This document shows positions 1 to 6,659 of a stretch of DNA of 9,989 nt, in pieces (positions within the stretch are counted from its first letter, which is position 1; every line of letters starts with the position of its first letter). The position numbers and the translations under genes were made by a program. Origin of the DNA: Thermoplasmata archaeon (GTDB lineage Archaea; Thermoplasmatota; SW-10-69-26); contig PWVY01000217.1 of the NCBI GenBank assembly GCA_003561665.1, positions 1-9,989 on the forward strand, written 5' to 3'. The notes beneath the pieces are model-generated. The model worked only from the letters and a program-made list of their open reading frames with translations, made no database searches and was not told the origin of the DNA.

Positions 1-498
1 CTCGGAGAGCTCGGCGCCGCGGAACATCTGCCCTTGTTCGCGCCGAATCGTGAAGTACAACACGCCCATCGCGGCCGTGCCCACGTCAACCGCTAGAACC
101 CAGGGATGGGTGAGCGTGGCCCGGCCCCATTGCCCGAACTCGGCCGTGAAGATCGGATCCTCCAGGCCCAACAGGGGCGCATAAAGCGGTAGCATGGCGT
201 GCTCGAAGTGGATCAGGTGGCTGAACGCGCAGAACGTGAAGATCCCCGTGAACCCCAAAAGAAGAGGATTCGAGAACCATTGACCGCCTTGGAAGAGGGC
301 CTTCCAGAGGAACCACGCGATGCCGATGAACGTGATAGCCATGACAAGGCTCGCCGCCGCGCCCACCATCCACCAGGCAGACACCTCTCCCGGCGGTGGC
401 GGGACCTCCTCCAACGGTTGCGCGGGGTGGGCTCGAGCCAACGTAGCCAAGGCCAGGAAGGCCCCCCCGGTGAGGACCGTCACATAACGGGCCTTCAT
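1..498 (-). CDS. Membrane sensor-like protein with ethylene-receptor-like CxxxH domain (3' end outside window)
   Basis: The frame is open from the ATG at 498 to the left edge (166 codons, no stop), so only the N-terminal part is visible. Residues 1-23 look like a signal peptide (hydrophobic core, ARA|HP cleavage-like site). Three membrane helices follow at about 43-66, 79-103 and 132-150. Helix 2 carries FTFCAFSHLIHF, giving Cys90-x3-His94, the spacing of the copper ligands of plant ETR1 (Cys65/His69). The ETR1 helix-1 positions 40 and 33 residues before the Cys (Asp25, Tyr32) are Ser50 and Phe57 here; Ile35 is kept as Ile60. The domain resembles that of the upstream neighbour (495-1058) along its whole length, so the two look like tandem paralogues. 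The ATG overlaps the neighbour's TGA (ATGA), implying translational coupling. The ligand is unknown; a copper- or gas-sensing role is inference. The cytoplasmic part lies mostly off the edge. Confidence 0.82.
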   Translation of the reverse strand, partial: MKARYVTVLTGGAFLALATLARAHPAQPLEEVPPPPGEVSAWWMVGAAASLVMAITFIGIAWFLWKALFQGGQWFSNPLLLGFTGIFTFCAFSHLIHFEHAMLPLYAPLLGLEDPIFTAEFGQWGRATLTHPWVLAVDVGTAAMGVLYFTIRREQGQMFRGAELSE

Positions 499-1058
499 GC
501 GGCGTCCTCCTGCTCGGATCCCCTTCGCCCGGCGACCCGCTCGGGAGGGGAGACGATTTGTTTGGATGCTTCAAGCCCCTCGTGGAGGGCCTCTCGCGCG
601 GCGGTTCGATTCCCTTGCTCGAGCGCGATCTTCGAGGCAAGCAGCTTCTGGGTGACGCCATCGTGCACGCTGATGGCCTTGCGCCGCCTTGAGCGGACAT
701 CCTCGAAGGCGCGCGTCGTGGAGAGGATGTCTCGGTCTTGGACGCGGGCGATCACGTAGAAGACGCCAGACGCGGCAGCGAGCGCGTCAGGAATCCAGAG
801 ATGCCAGTCCGCGAGCATCAGTTGCGTCCCCGTGCCCGCGGTGCCGAAGAACCCCAGGGCCCCACCAAGACCGATGCCTGCGCGCATCGCGTGTCCTGCC
901 CCGCAAAGGCCCACGAGCACGGTGAAGTAGGAACCGATCCGGTTCAACCCCCATTGCCGGGAACGGGTCAACTGCACGGCCAGCATGAGGCTGATGGTCA
1001 AGAACGCGGCTCCGACGACGGCGTTGAGGGCGAAGCCGAGAACCCATCCATCGCTCAC
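495..1058 (-). CDS. Membrane protein with CxxxH sensor domain and HisKA_3-like helix, no ATPase domain
   Basis: This is a 187-residue protein. The GTG at 1058 is chosen because it overlaps the kinase TGA (GTGA) and sits just before the first hydrophobic helix; the open frame continues upstream to 1247 but only inside the kinase gene. Three helices lie at about 6-30, 43-62 and 88-105. Helix 2 contains LVGLCGAGHAM (Cys52, His56), which resembles the VLCGATHLI copper-binding segment of ETR1. Asn12, Phe19 and Ile22 sit where ETR1 has Asp25, Tyr32 and Ile35, at identical spacing to the Cys. After helix 3, residues 122-166 (RRRKAISVHDGVTQKLL and on) resemble a HisKA_3 dimerisation helix with candidate phospho-His132. 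No N-, G1- or G2-box follows: the protein ends about 55 residues after the His. It may act as a sensor/phospho-acceptor working with the receiver-kinase encoded just upstream. The transmembrane domain is a solid observation; the kinase-helix call is moderately sure. Confidence 0.82.
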   Translation of the reverse strand: MSDGWVLGFALNAVVGAAFLTISLMLAVQLTRSRQWGLNRIGSYFTVLVGLCGAGHAMRAGIGLGGALGFFGTAGTGTQLMLADWHLWIPDALAAASGVFYVIARVQDRDILSTTRAFEDVRSRRRKAISVHDGVTQKLLASKIALEQGNRTAAREALHEGLEASKQIVSPPERVAGRRGSEQEDAA

Positions 1059-2233
1059 GAGGCGGCCTCCTCCGTGGGCTCCTGGGGAGCTGGGAGCCGA
1101 ACGTGAACGGTGGTCCCCTCCCCGGGGGAGGCATCGATCCAGATGGACCCCTCGTGCCGATCGATGATGCGTTTGCAGATGGCCAGCCCCATCCCAGAAC
1201 CGCTCACGCCCGTCGCTGTGGACCCGCGCCAGGCAAGCGAGAAGCAATGTTCCTGCTCGTCCTCCGGGATGCCGGGCCCGTCGTCTTGAACACGGATCTC
1301 GACGTGACCATCCTCTTGGGTGGCCTCGATACGCACCCGGGCTCCCTCGCCTCCGTACTTGGCGACATTCTCGATGAGGTTTTGGAAGAGCATGCTGGCT
1401 TGCGTCGGATCGACGAGGGCCTCGGGCAGCGAGCCTCGTTCCACCATGGTGCCTGCTTCGTCCAGAAGGTGCTCCAAGCTCGCGAGCGTGTCATCGAGAA
1501 CGTTCTCAAGGCTAACAGGTTCCGGGTCGTAGCCTCGCGTTTGGATGCGGCTGTACCCAAGCAGGCTATCGATCATCTCCTGCATACGCTCAGCCCCAGC
1601 CGTGGCGTAGTGAATCATCTCCCGCCCCTCCTCGTCGAGCCGATCTCGATACCCGTCCTGAAGCATGCGAAGGTACATCTGCACCGTGCGCAGGGGCTCT
1701 TGGAGGTCGTGCGAGGCGACGTACGCGAAGGTTTCCAGCTCCTCATCGCTGGGCGTAGAACCGAATCGGGGGGCTTCGTCCCGGTCCTGTTGCGGTCGAG
1801 CCTCAACGTCAAGGATCGAGGCAAGGCGTTCCACGAGCTCCTCAGGATGATCTCCCTTCTCGATGTACGCGGCCGCGCCCCGCTCGCGCGCTGGATCCCC
1901 GAAGCGCTCCTCCAAGAACCCAGAAAGGATGACGACCACGCTGCTCGGCGATGCCTCTTTGATGCGGGGCAGCGCCTCCATCCCGTCCATGCCTGGCATG
2001 CTTAGATCCAACAGCACCAGGTCCGGCGCATGCTCGGCTGCCTTCTCGATGCCCAAAGCCCCGTTCTCGGCCTCCGCGACGACCTCGAAGGGCCCCCCGC
2101 GCTCCAGCGCCATCCGGTAGAGGGTTCGAAGCATCTCCTGATCGTCCACGACCAGGACCTCTACGGAGGGTTCTGCTTCAAGGGGAGAAGAGGAAGACGC
2201 CGTCGCCTTCGGGTCCTCCTTGGCCTGGGACAC
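1055..2233 (-). CDS. Receiver-histidine kinase (REC-HisKA-HATPase), soluble
   Basis: This 392-residue cytoplasmic two-component protein has the receiver first. REC spans about 24-142, with acidic pocket Asp30/Asp31, phospho-acceptor Asp76 in LVLLDLSMPGMDG, Ser104 and Lys126. HisKA follows at about 165-230, with His175 in YVASHDLQEPLR. The HATPase_c domain at about 275-382 has N-box NLIENVAKYG (Asn285, Asn289), G1 DDGPGIP and G2 GSGMGLAI, so all catalytic boxes are intact. There is no membrane segment or PAS domain, so its input must come from elsewhere. The next two genes, joined by GTGA and ATGA overlaps, supply membrane sensor domains. The start is the GTG at 2233; a TATA box 20-28 bases upstream implies a leaderless message beginning at or near this codon. 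Family assignment is firm. The signal and output are unknown, and no separate output regulator is visible in the window. Confidence 0.95.
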   Translation of the reverse strand: MSQAKEDPKATASSSSPLEAEPSVEVLVVDDQEMLRTLYRMALERGGPFEVVAEAENGALGIEKAAEHAPDLVLLDLSMPGMDGMEALPRIKEASPSSVVVILSGFLEERFGDPARERGAAAYIEKGDHPEELVERLASILDVEARPQQDRDEAPRFGSTPSDEELETFAYVASHDLQEPLRTVQMYLRMLQDGYRDRLDEEGREMIHYATAGAERMQEMIDSLLGYSRIQTRGYDPEPVSLENVLDDTLASLEHLLDEAGTMVERGSLPEALVDPTQASMLFQNLIENVAKYGGEGARVRIEATQEDGHVEIRVQDDGPGIPEDEQEHCFSLAWRGSTATGVSGSGMGLAICKRIIDRHEGSIWIDASPGEGTTVHVRLPAPQEPTEEAAS

Positions 2234-2253
2234 CCGAAAATCTCGAACGTCAT

Positions 2254-2267
2254 CTTTTATAGGTTTC
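2254..2267 (-). promoter_or_regulatory. Archaeal BRE/TATA promoter of the two-component operon
   Basis: Read on the minus strand, GAAACC (BRE-like) is followed directly by TATAAAAG at 2261-2254. The first T of the TATA box is 28 bases before the GTG start at 2233. This is the normal TATA-to-start-site distance in archaea, so the transcript should be leaderless or nearly so. No Shine-Dalgarno sequence is needed or seen before the GTG. Confidence 0.72.
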
Positions 2268-2270
2268 TAG

Positions 2271-2335
2271 GGAGATGTCCTCCTACCAACAAGGGAGGAT
2301 CCTCCCACCTTCAATCGAGGAAGGTTCCTCCCACC
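2271..2335. repeat. Three dyad-symmetric direct repeats upstream of the TATA box (putative operators)
   Basis: The plus-strand word TCCTCCYACC occurs at 2278-2287, 2300-2309 and 2326-2335, at steps of 22 and 26 bases. Each copy is part of an inverted repeat: GGGAGGATCCTCCC is a perfect palindrome (2293-2306). The next copy has arms GAGGAA/TTCCTC around two bases. The copy nearest the promoter is imperfect. The array ends three bases before the BRE of the two-component operon, a position expected for activator or repressor binding. A weaker similar word (TCTCCTACCC, 2381-2390) overlaps the stop of the ABC permease gene. Function is inferred from position and symmetry only. Confidence 0.55.
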
Positions 2336-2384
2336 CGAGAACAGTACCCTGGCTCGGCCTTGTGGCGCCCCCGAACCCTGTCTC

Positions 2385-4016
2385 CTACCCTTCCGATAGG
2401 AGATCCCTTCGTCGGAACGCTAGCCACCCGATGAACGTGAGCATGGCGCTTGCGGTTAGCATGATGACCAGGGGCAGGGCTCTGATCGGTTCCGCGGGCG
2501 CGGCCGGGGAGTGCGTGAAGGGGCTGAGGTCTTGGACCCAGACGGGAAGGTCGAGCATGGGCCCGAAGATGGGCCCGGTGATGAACGCGCCGAGGAAGAG
2601 GGCCCATGCGAGGGGGGTGCCGCGGTTCGGGAAGAAGCCGTAGGCCGCTATGCCGAGGCTTGCGATCAAGAGCGCGGCTGGGGCGTGAGCGATGGCTGCT
2701 TGCAGAAGAAGGGGCACCCAGCGGGATGCATCACCAAGGACCCACGCCGCGCTTGCTCCAAGGTTTAGCCCGGTGAGGGCGAGGAGGGCGAGGGTTCCAA
2801 GCAGGGCGTTGTTGATGTGACCGGTCATCCACGTTCCTCGACTGGTCTTCGTTGCTAGGAGGAGTTCAAGATGCCCTTCGTCCTCTTCTGCGCGCATCCT
2901 GAGGACCGTGATGAGGGCGTACACGGCGACGAGGGTGCCAAGGAGCGTGAGCGTCATCGTCAGATAGGCGTCGAGAAGTTGCTCGGTGCCGCCGATCTGT
3001 TCGACGAGTTCGCGGGCTTCTTCAAGTTGGTCGAAGAGGCCTTCGACTTCGCTGGCGGTGACACCGTAGAGGGCGGCGAGGAGCACCAGGCCGGCGGTCC
3101 ATCCGAGGAAGGGGCCGCGTTGAAGGCGCCAGGCAAGCCCTGTGGGGCTGCTGAGGGTCCAGGAGGCGGTGGGGGGGCCGCGTCGTTGGGGGAGAAGGGC
3201 GTGCCCGACATCGCGGTTGCGTTCGATGAGGATGGCGATGGTGAGCGTTGTGAGGGTGAAGGCGGCGAAGAGGGCGAGGATCCAGGTGTGGTCGTGGGTG
3301 TAGGGGCGAACCTGTTGGCCCCAGCCGAGGGGGCTGATCCAGCTGATCCAGTGGCTTTCGATACTGAGGCCGGTTTCGTCGAGGGTGCCGAGCACGTTGC
3401 CGATGCCGGCGATGGCGAAGCTTGCGCCGATGGCGGCGAGGCTTAGGCCTTTGGCGGCGCGTGCGGTGCTAGCAAGTTGCGCTGCAAGCGCGGCGATGGC
3501 GGCGAAGGCGATGCCGATGGCGCCCATGGTGGCGGCCATGTGAAGGGTCCCGGTGAGGGGGAGATCGTGGGCGAGGAGGGCGGGGATAAGGAGGAGGGCG
3601 AGGAGGGTGTTGGCGAGGGCTGTCGTGGTGAAGGCGGCGGCGAGGTGGGCGTGTTTCCCGATGGGGTGGCTTCGGGTGAGTTCGGTGAGGCGTTTGTCTT
3701 CGTCTTCGCGCGTGTTGCGGATGACGGCGAAGGTGCTCATCAGGGGGATGAGGATGGCGAAGATGAGGTAGCCGCGGGTCATGATGAAGCCGCCCATGGT
3801 GGGCCCGCTGGCGAGGCCGAGCATGCGGAAGACGGGGTTGATGGCGTAGAGTTGCGTGAAGGCGATGAGGTCTTCTTGCGTGGTGAGGATGTCTTGGGCG
3901 GCTTGCGCGATGAAGAACATCAACAAGGCGAGGCCCGTGATCCAGAGGAGGAGTCGGGTGCGTTCGCGTCGGAGGGTGACGCGGGTGAGCGTCAGGGTGC
4001 CGGTGAGGTTCTTCAT
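2385..4016 (-). CDS. ABC exporter permease, COG3559-type (polyketide/drug exporter family)
   Basis: This is a 543-residue integral membrane protein with about 12 predicted helices in two related halves. Each half opens with a similar amphipathic-plus-helix element (RRERTRLLLWITGLALL near 17, RLQRGPFLGWTAGLVLL near 298). Each half also carries an acidic/basic coupling stretch (RNTREDEDKRLTELTRSHPIG near 100-120; RMRAEEDEGHLELLLATKTS near 373-392). This tandem arrangement and the SPLGWGQQVRPYT segment near 228-240 are typical of the predicted polyketide-antibiotic exporter permeases found in actinobacteria and haloarchaea. The ATG at 4016 overlaps the TGA of the ATPase gene (ATGA), so the two are translated as a pair. 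It should form the membrane pore of an efflux pump; the substrate cannot be told. The length is normal for the family and no breaks are seen. Confidence 0.9.
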   Translation of the reverse strand: MKNLTGTLTLTRVTLRRERTRLLLWITGLALLMFFIAQAAQDILTTQEDLIAFTQLYAINPVFRMLGLASGPTMGGFIMTRGYLIFAILIPLMSTFAVIRNTREDEDKRLTELTRSHPIGKHAHLAAAFTTTALANTLLALLLIPALLAHDLPLTGTLHMAATMGAIGIAFAAIAALAAQLASTARAAKGLSLAAIGASFAIAGIGNVLGTLDETGLSIESHWISWISPLGWGQQVRPYTHDHTWILALFAAFTLTTLTIAILIERNRDVGHALLPQRRGPPTASWTLSSPTGLAWRLQRGPFLGWTAGLVLLAALYGVTASEVEGLFDQLEEARELVEQIGGTEQLLDAYLTMTLTLLGTLVAVYALITVLRMRAEEDEGHLELLLATKTSRGTWMTGHINNALLGTLALLALTGLNLGASAAWVLGDASRWVPLLLQAAIAHAPAALLIASLGIAAYGFFPNRGTPLAWALFLGAFITGPIFGPMLDLPVWVQDLSPFTHSPAAPAEPIRALPLVIMLTASAMLTFIGWLAFRRRDLLSEG

Positions 4017-4924
4017 GCTGGTTCCTCGGTCTCGGGTTCGTGGGTTTCGTAGTGGCGCATGAAGAGGTCTTCCAGCGTGGGGGGGTGGCTGGTGATGGTT
4101 TCGACGCCGAGTTGGGTGAGGTGTTCGAGGGCGTCGTTGAGGTGTTGGGGTTCGACTTCGAAGCGGGCTTTGTCGTCGTGGAGTTCGAAGGCGTGGATGC
4201 CTTCGAGATCGGCGAGGGCTTCGGTGGGGTGTTGGGTTTTGGTCGTGATGGTGGTGCGGGTGAGATGGCGGAGCTCGTCGAGGGTGCCGCTTTCGACGCG
4301 TTGACCGTCTTTGATGATGGTGATGCGATCGCAGAGGGCTTCGACGTCGGCGAAGATGTGGCTTGAGAGGAGCACGGTAGCGCCCTCGTTGCGTGCTTCA
4401 CGTATGCAGTCGCGTAGTTGGGCTACCATGAGGGGGTCAAGGCCCGTGGTGGGTTCGTCGAGCAGGTAGAGGTCGACGTTGCTTGCGAAGGCGGCGATGA
4501 TGGCGACTTTCTGGCGGTTGCCGCGGCTGTAGGTGCCGTTTTTCTTGGTGGGGTCGAGGTTGAACCGTTGGATGAGTTCGTCGCGTTTGTCTGGGTCGAT
4601 GCCGCCGCGGAGTTTGCCGAGGAGGTCGATGGTTTCGCCCCCGGTGAGTTTCTTCCAGAGGTGAACGTCGTCGGGGACGTATGCGATGCGTTCGTGGAGG
4701 GTGACGGCGTCGTGCCAGGGGTCTTGGCCGAGCACGGTGAGGGGGCCGTCGTCTTTTTTCATGATGCCGAGGAGGATGCGGATGGTGGTGCTTTTCCCGG
4801 CCCCGTTGGGGCCAAGGAGGCCGTGGACTTCGCCTTGGTGAACTTTGAGGTAGAACCCGTCAAGGGCTTGGGTTTGGCCGATGCGTTTGTCGAGGGCTTC
4901 GGCGTGGATGGCGAACTCGGTCAC
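4013..4924 (-). CDS. ABC exporter ATP-binding protein
   Basis: This is a 303-residue ATPase of the NatA/drug-exporter type. Walker A GPNGAGKS lies at 38-45. The signature is the degenerate YSRGNRQKV near 132, which is common in ABC-2 exporters. Walker B plus D-loop is LYLLDEPTTGLDP at 152-164, and the switch His is His189 in SSH. The Q-loop position reads YVPDD, so Asp replaces the usual Gln/Glu region residue. A C-terminal regulatory domain of about 80 residues follows and ends in ETEEPA. The GTG at 4924 is chosen because the conserved domain starts there. The frame stays open upstream to 5242, but that part is low-complexity sequence antisense-like to the acidic tail of the upstream gene. 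The start lies 49 bases after the DUF421 gene, so co-transcription is likely. The gene overlaps the permease gene by ATGA. It energises the exporter at the inner face of the membrane. Confidence 0.93.
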   Translation of the reverse strand: MTEFAIHAEALDKRIGQTQALDGFYLKVHQGEVHGLLGPNGAGKSTTIRILLGIMKKDDGPLTVLGQDPWHDAVTLHERIAYVPDDVHLWKKLTGGETIDLLGKLRGGIDPDKRDELIQRFNLDPTKKNGTYSRGNRQKVAIIAAFASNVDLYLLDEPTTGLDPLMVAQLRDCIREARNEGATVLLSSHIFADVEALCDRITIIKDGQRVESGTLDELRHLTRTTITTKTQHPTEALADLEGIHAFELHDDKARFEVEPQHLNDALEHLTQLGVETITSHPPTLEDLFMRHYETHEPETEEPA

Positions 4925-4973
4925 GGGGTTTCCGAGTTCGAGCTTCCTACATGTTCGTATCGAAGACGTCGTG

Positions 4974-5756
4974 TCAGTCGTGCCTTGAATTTTCGTCGTT
5001 GTTGTTGTCTTCGAGGTCTTCCGCGTCGGGGTCTTCGTTCGCGTCGCGGAGTTCTTTCTCGTTGCCGTCGTCCTCTGAATCTTCGTTGTTGTCTTCGAGG
5101 TCTTCCGCGTCGGGATCTTCCTCCGCGTCCCGGAGTTCTTTCTCATCCTCGTCGTCGGTGGCGTCTTCGGGTTCTTCGTCGTCGCTTTCGTCCTCGTCTT
5201 GTGTCCCGATGCGTTCGTCCCATTCGCCGAGGTGGACGACATCGAAGATCTCCTTCTCGACGCGACGGTCCTTGGGGTCGAATCGGCGGACCACGCTGAT
5301 TTCTCCTGTGACTTCGAGGACGACGGCGATGACGTCGTTGAGGCTGGAGATGTTGTTCTGGCGGAGGGCTTTCATCATGTCCGCCGTCGTGATGTCGGCG
5401 TCCTCCATGTGTTCCTGGATGATTTCCCCGTCGTAGGCGAGGAGGATGGGATCGTTTTGGATGAGTCGGCGGACCTTCTCCCATCGGCGACGCGCGAAGG
5501 AAACGGTGGCTTGCAGGGCGTAGAGGCCGGTGATGGCGAGGATGGGTTCGATGATGGGTTCGTGGGGTGCTAGGATGGCGATGGCGATGACGCCACCGAT
5601 GGCGATGGTGATGACGAAGTCCAGGGGCGCCATCTCGGAGAGGCTGCGGTGGCCGACGAGGCGGGTGAACACGAGCGTGGTGGCGTACAAGATGATGATC
5701 GCGGCGAGGATGGAGAGGATGGCGCCTGGTGAGGATCCAAGCCACGGCTCGATCAT
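4974..5756 (-). CDS. DUF421 (YetF-like) membrane protein with long acidic repeat tail
   Basis: This is a 260-residue protein. Three helices lie at about 13-31, 45-62 and 67-86, with the family hallmark TRLVGHRSLSEMAPLDFVI between helices 1 and 2. The DUF421 soluble domain is at about 95-175 (LLAYDGEII, LRQNNISSLNDVIAVVLEV). The usual family protein ends soon after this. Here it continues with about 75 extra residues (from 186) that are almost all Asp, Glu and Asn. In this tail a 22-residue stretch starting EKELRDA recurs 28 residues later (205-226 and 233-254). The membrane family is of unknown biochemical function. The gene is first in a minus-strand cluster with the ABC exporter, and a functional link is only inferred. 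The ATG at 5756 starts just before the first helix. No convincing TATA box was found upstream. Confidence 0.88.
   Translation of the reverse strand: MIEPWLGSSPGAILSILAAIIILYATTLVFTRLVGHRSLSEMAPLDFVITIAIGGVIAIAILAPHEPIIEPILAITGLYALQATVSFARRRWEKVRRLIQNDPILLAYDGEIIQEHMEDADITTADMMKALRQNNISSLNDVIAVVLEVTGEISVVRRFDPKDRRVEKEIFDVVHLGEWDERIGTQDEDESDDEEPEDATDDEDEKELRDAEEDPDAEDLEDNNEDSEDDGNEKELRDANEDPDAEDLEDNNNDENSRHD
5004..5144. repeat. 84-base tandem duplication in the acidic tail of the DUF421 gene
   Basis: A block beginning GTTGTCTTCGAGGTCTTCCG at 5004 recurs at 5088. Its matching end word TTCTTTCTC lies at 5052-5060 and 5136-5144, again 84 bases (28 codons) apart. About 57 bases are well matched in each copy, with few differences, so this is a fairly recent in-frame duplication inside the coding region. 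Confidence 0.85.
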
Positions 5757-5820
5757 GCCGACCGCTTCAGGCGGCCGTTTGGATAGGGATTTTCTCGGGT
5801 TTCTCTAGGTTTGTTCGGCC

Positions 5821-6600
5821 GTGGGGGTTCGAACACGTTCGCTTGCACCCTCGTTGATGCGTGCAGGAGCCTTCGCAGGCGTGCAAGGTGCCGTTGTGTC
5901 GTTGTGGATCGTTTTGATCTTTGCAGGGTTGGCGGGTGTCGCGATCCCGGTGGGGGCGGGGTTGGCGTACGTGGAGTCCATCGTTGTTCGGGGGGAGCCG
6001 CATGCGTGGCATGGGGCTATCATCGCGTTCGGTGGGGGCGTGTTCGTGGGCGCGGTCGCGTTCGTGCTCGTGCCCGAAGGGTTACGTCACGTGGGGGTGG
6101 GGTTCGCGGCGGTTTCGTTCGCTCTTGGAACCCTCGTCGTGATGCTTGTTGATCACGCCATCGAGGTGATGGCCCAGGACCGGGGGGAGACGTTGGCGAT
6201 GGTCGTGGATTACGTTCCGGAGGCCGTCGCGTTCGGGGCTCTTTTCGGGGGTGCTACGGGGGGGCCGTTGTTCGCGGTGTTGATCGCGCTGCAGAACCTG
6301 GCCGAGTCGTATGCGAGCTTCGAGGAGCTCAAGAAAAGCGGCGTGCCCGCTGGGCGGGCTTGGTTTCGGTTGGCGCCGCTTGCCCTCTTGGGGCCTTTGG
6401 GGGCCGTGTTGGGGTTTCTTGTTCTCCAGGATGCTCCCCACCTCGTGGGCGTGTTGGCGTTGTTCGCGGCGGGCGGCATCGTGTATTTGGTATTCCAGGA
6501 CGTGGCCCCGGCGGCGTTCGAGGAGGGCGATTGGCGCACCACGTCCGCGGCGAGCCTGGGCTTCTTGGTGGGCCTGGTGGGTCATGCTGGTTGGGGTTGA
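5821..6600 (+). CDS. ZIP-family divalent metal permease-like protein with altered metal-site residues
   Basis: This is a 259-residue membrane protein with about eight helices. Helix 2 (AFGGGVFVGAVAFVLVPEGL, 69-88) and the last helices (FAAGGIVYLVFQDVAPAAFEE, 215-235) are characteristic of ZIP transporters. The two metal-site helices read DYVPEAVAFGA (Asp130, Glu134) and LQNLAESYASF (Gln158, Asn159, Glu162), where classical ZIPs have HNxPEG. His is thus replaced by Asp and Gln, while the Glu residues and Asn159 are kept. It probably moves a divalent metal across the cytoplasmic membrane; which metal and direction are open. The GTG at 5821 gives the longest frame; the ATG at 5857 (residue 13) is a reasonable alternative just before the first helix. 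It diverges from the DUF421 gene with a 64-base gap that holds no clear TATA box. T-tracts follow its stop. Confidence 0.85.
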   Translation: MGVRTRSLAPSLMRAGAFAGVQGAVVSLWIVLIFAGLAGVAIPVGAGLAYVESIVVRGEPHAWHGAIIAFGGGVFVGAVAFVLVPEGLRHVGVGFAAVSFALGTLVVMLVDHAIEVMAQDRGETLAMVVDYVPEAVAFGALFGGATGGPLFAVLIALQNLAESYASFEELKKSGVPAGRAWFRLAPLALLGPLGAVLGFLVLQDAPHLVGVLALFAAGGIVYLVFQDVAPAAFEEGDWRTTSAASLGFLVGLVGHAGWG

Positions 6601-6608
6601 AACCAGGG

Positions 6609-6643
6609 GGATTTTTTCGCACGGTCCTGGGGGGCTTTTTCCC
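6609..6643 (+). terminator. Likely archaeal T-tract terminator of the ZIP-like gene
   Basis: Two T-runs, TTTTTT at 6612-6617 and TTTTT at 6636-6640, follow the ZIP-like stop by 11 and 35 bases in otherwise GC-rich DNA. Archaeal RNA polymerase terminates on such runs without a hairpin. No T-run is seen in the other direction, so it probably serves the plus strand only. Confidence 0.5.
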
Positions 6644-6659
6644 TTCTGTGCCGTGATGG

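Noticed and set aside
1..1058. Naming the CxxxH proteins ethylene receptors
   Set aside because: The helix-1 Asp and Tyr important in ETR1 are replaced in both proteins, so the specific ligand cannot be claimed even though the copper-ligand pair is present.
1059..1247. Upstream extension of the 187-residue membrane protein frame
   Set aside because: It lies wholly within the kinase catalytic domain gene. The GTG overlapping the kinase stop just before the first helix is the natural start.
1103..2005. Long plus-strand open frame opposite the histidine kinase
   Set aside because: It is the complement of an intact REC-HisKA-HATPase gene with all catalytic boxes. The plus-strand product shows no domain, and high GC produces such shadows.
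2271..2335. CRISPR-like repeat-spacer array
   Set aside because: There are only three short (10-17 base) repeats with 12-16 base gaps, far below CRISPR dimensions, and no cas gene is nearby. They fit operator sites better.
2871..3446. Plus-strand open frame opposite the exporter permease
   Set aside because: The product is Gly/Glu/Ala low-complexity with no start signals, and the opposite strand encodes a complete 12-helix permease.
4925..5242. N-terminal extension of the ABC ATPase frame with Lys/Thr-rich repeats
   Set aside because: This part lies inside the DUF421 acidic-tail region in another frame. Its repeats only mirror the duplicated tail, and the ATPase domain begins at the GTG at 4924.
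4418..5299. Long plus-strand open frame opposite the ABC ATPase and DUF421 genes
   Set aside because: It is antisense to two well-recognised genes. The product is Val/Glu/Gly-rich and then Arg-rich low-complexity sequence, typical of a reverse-strand shadow.
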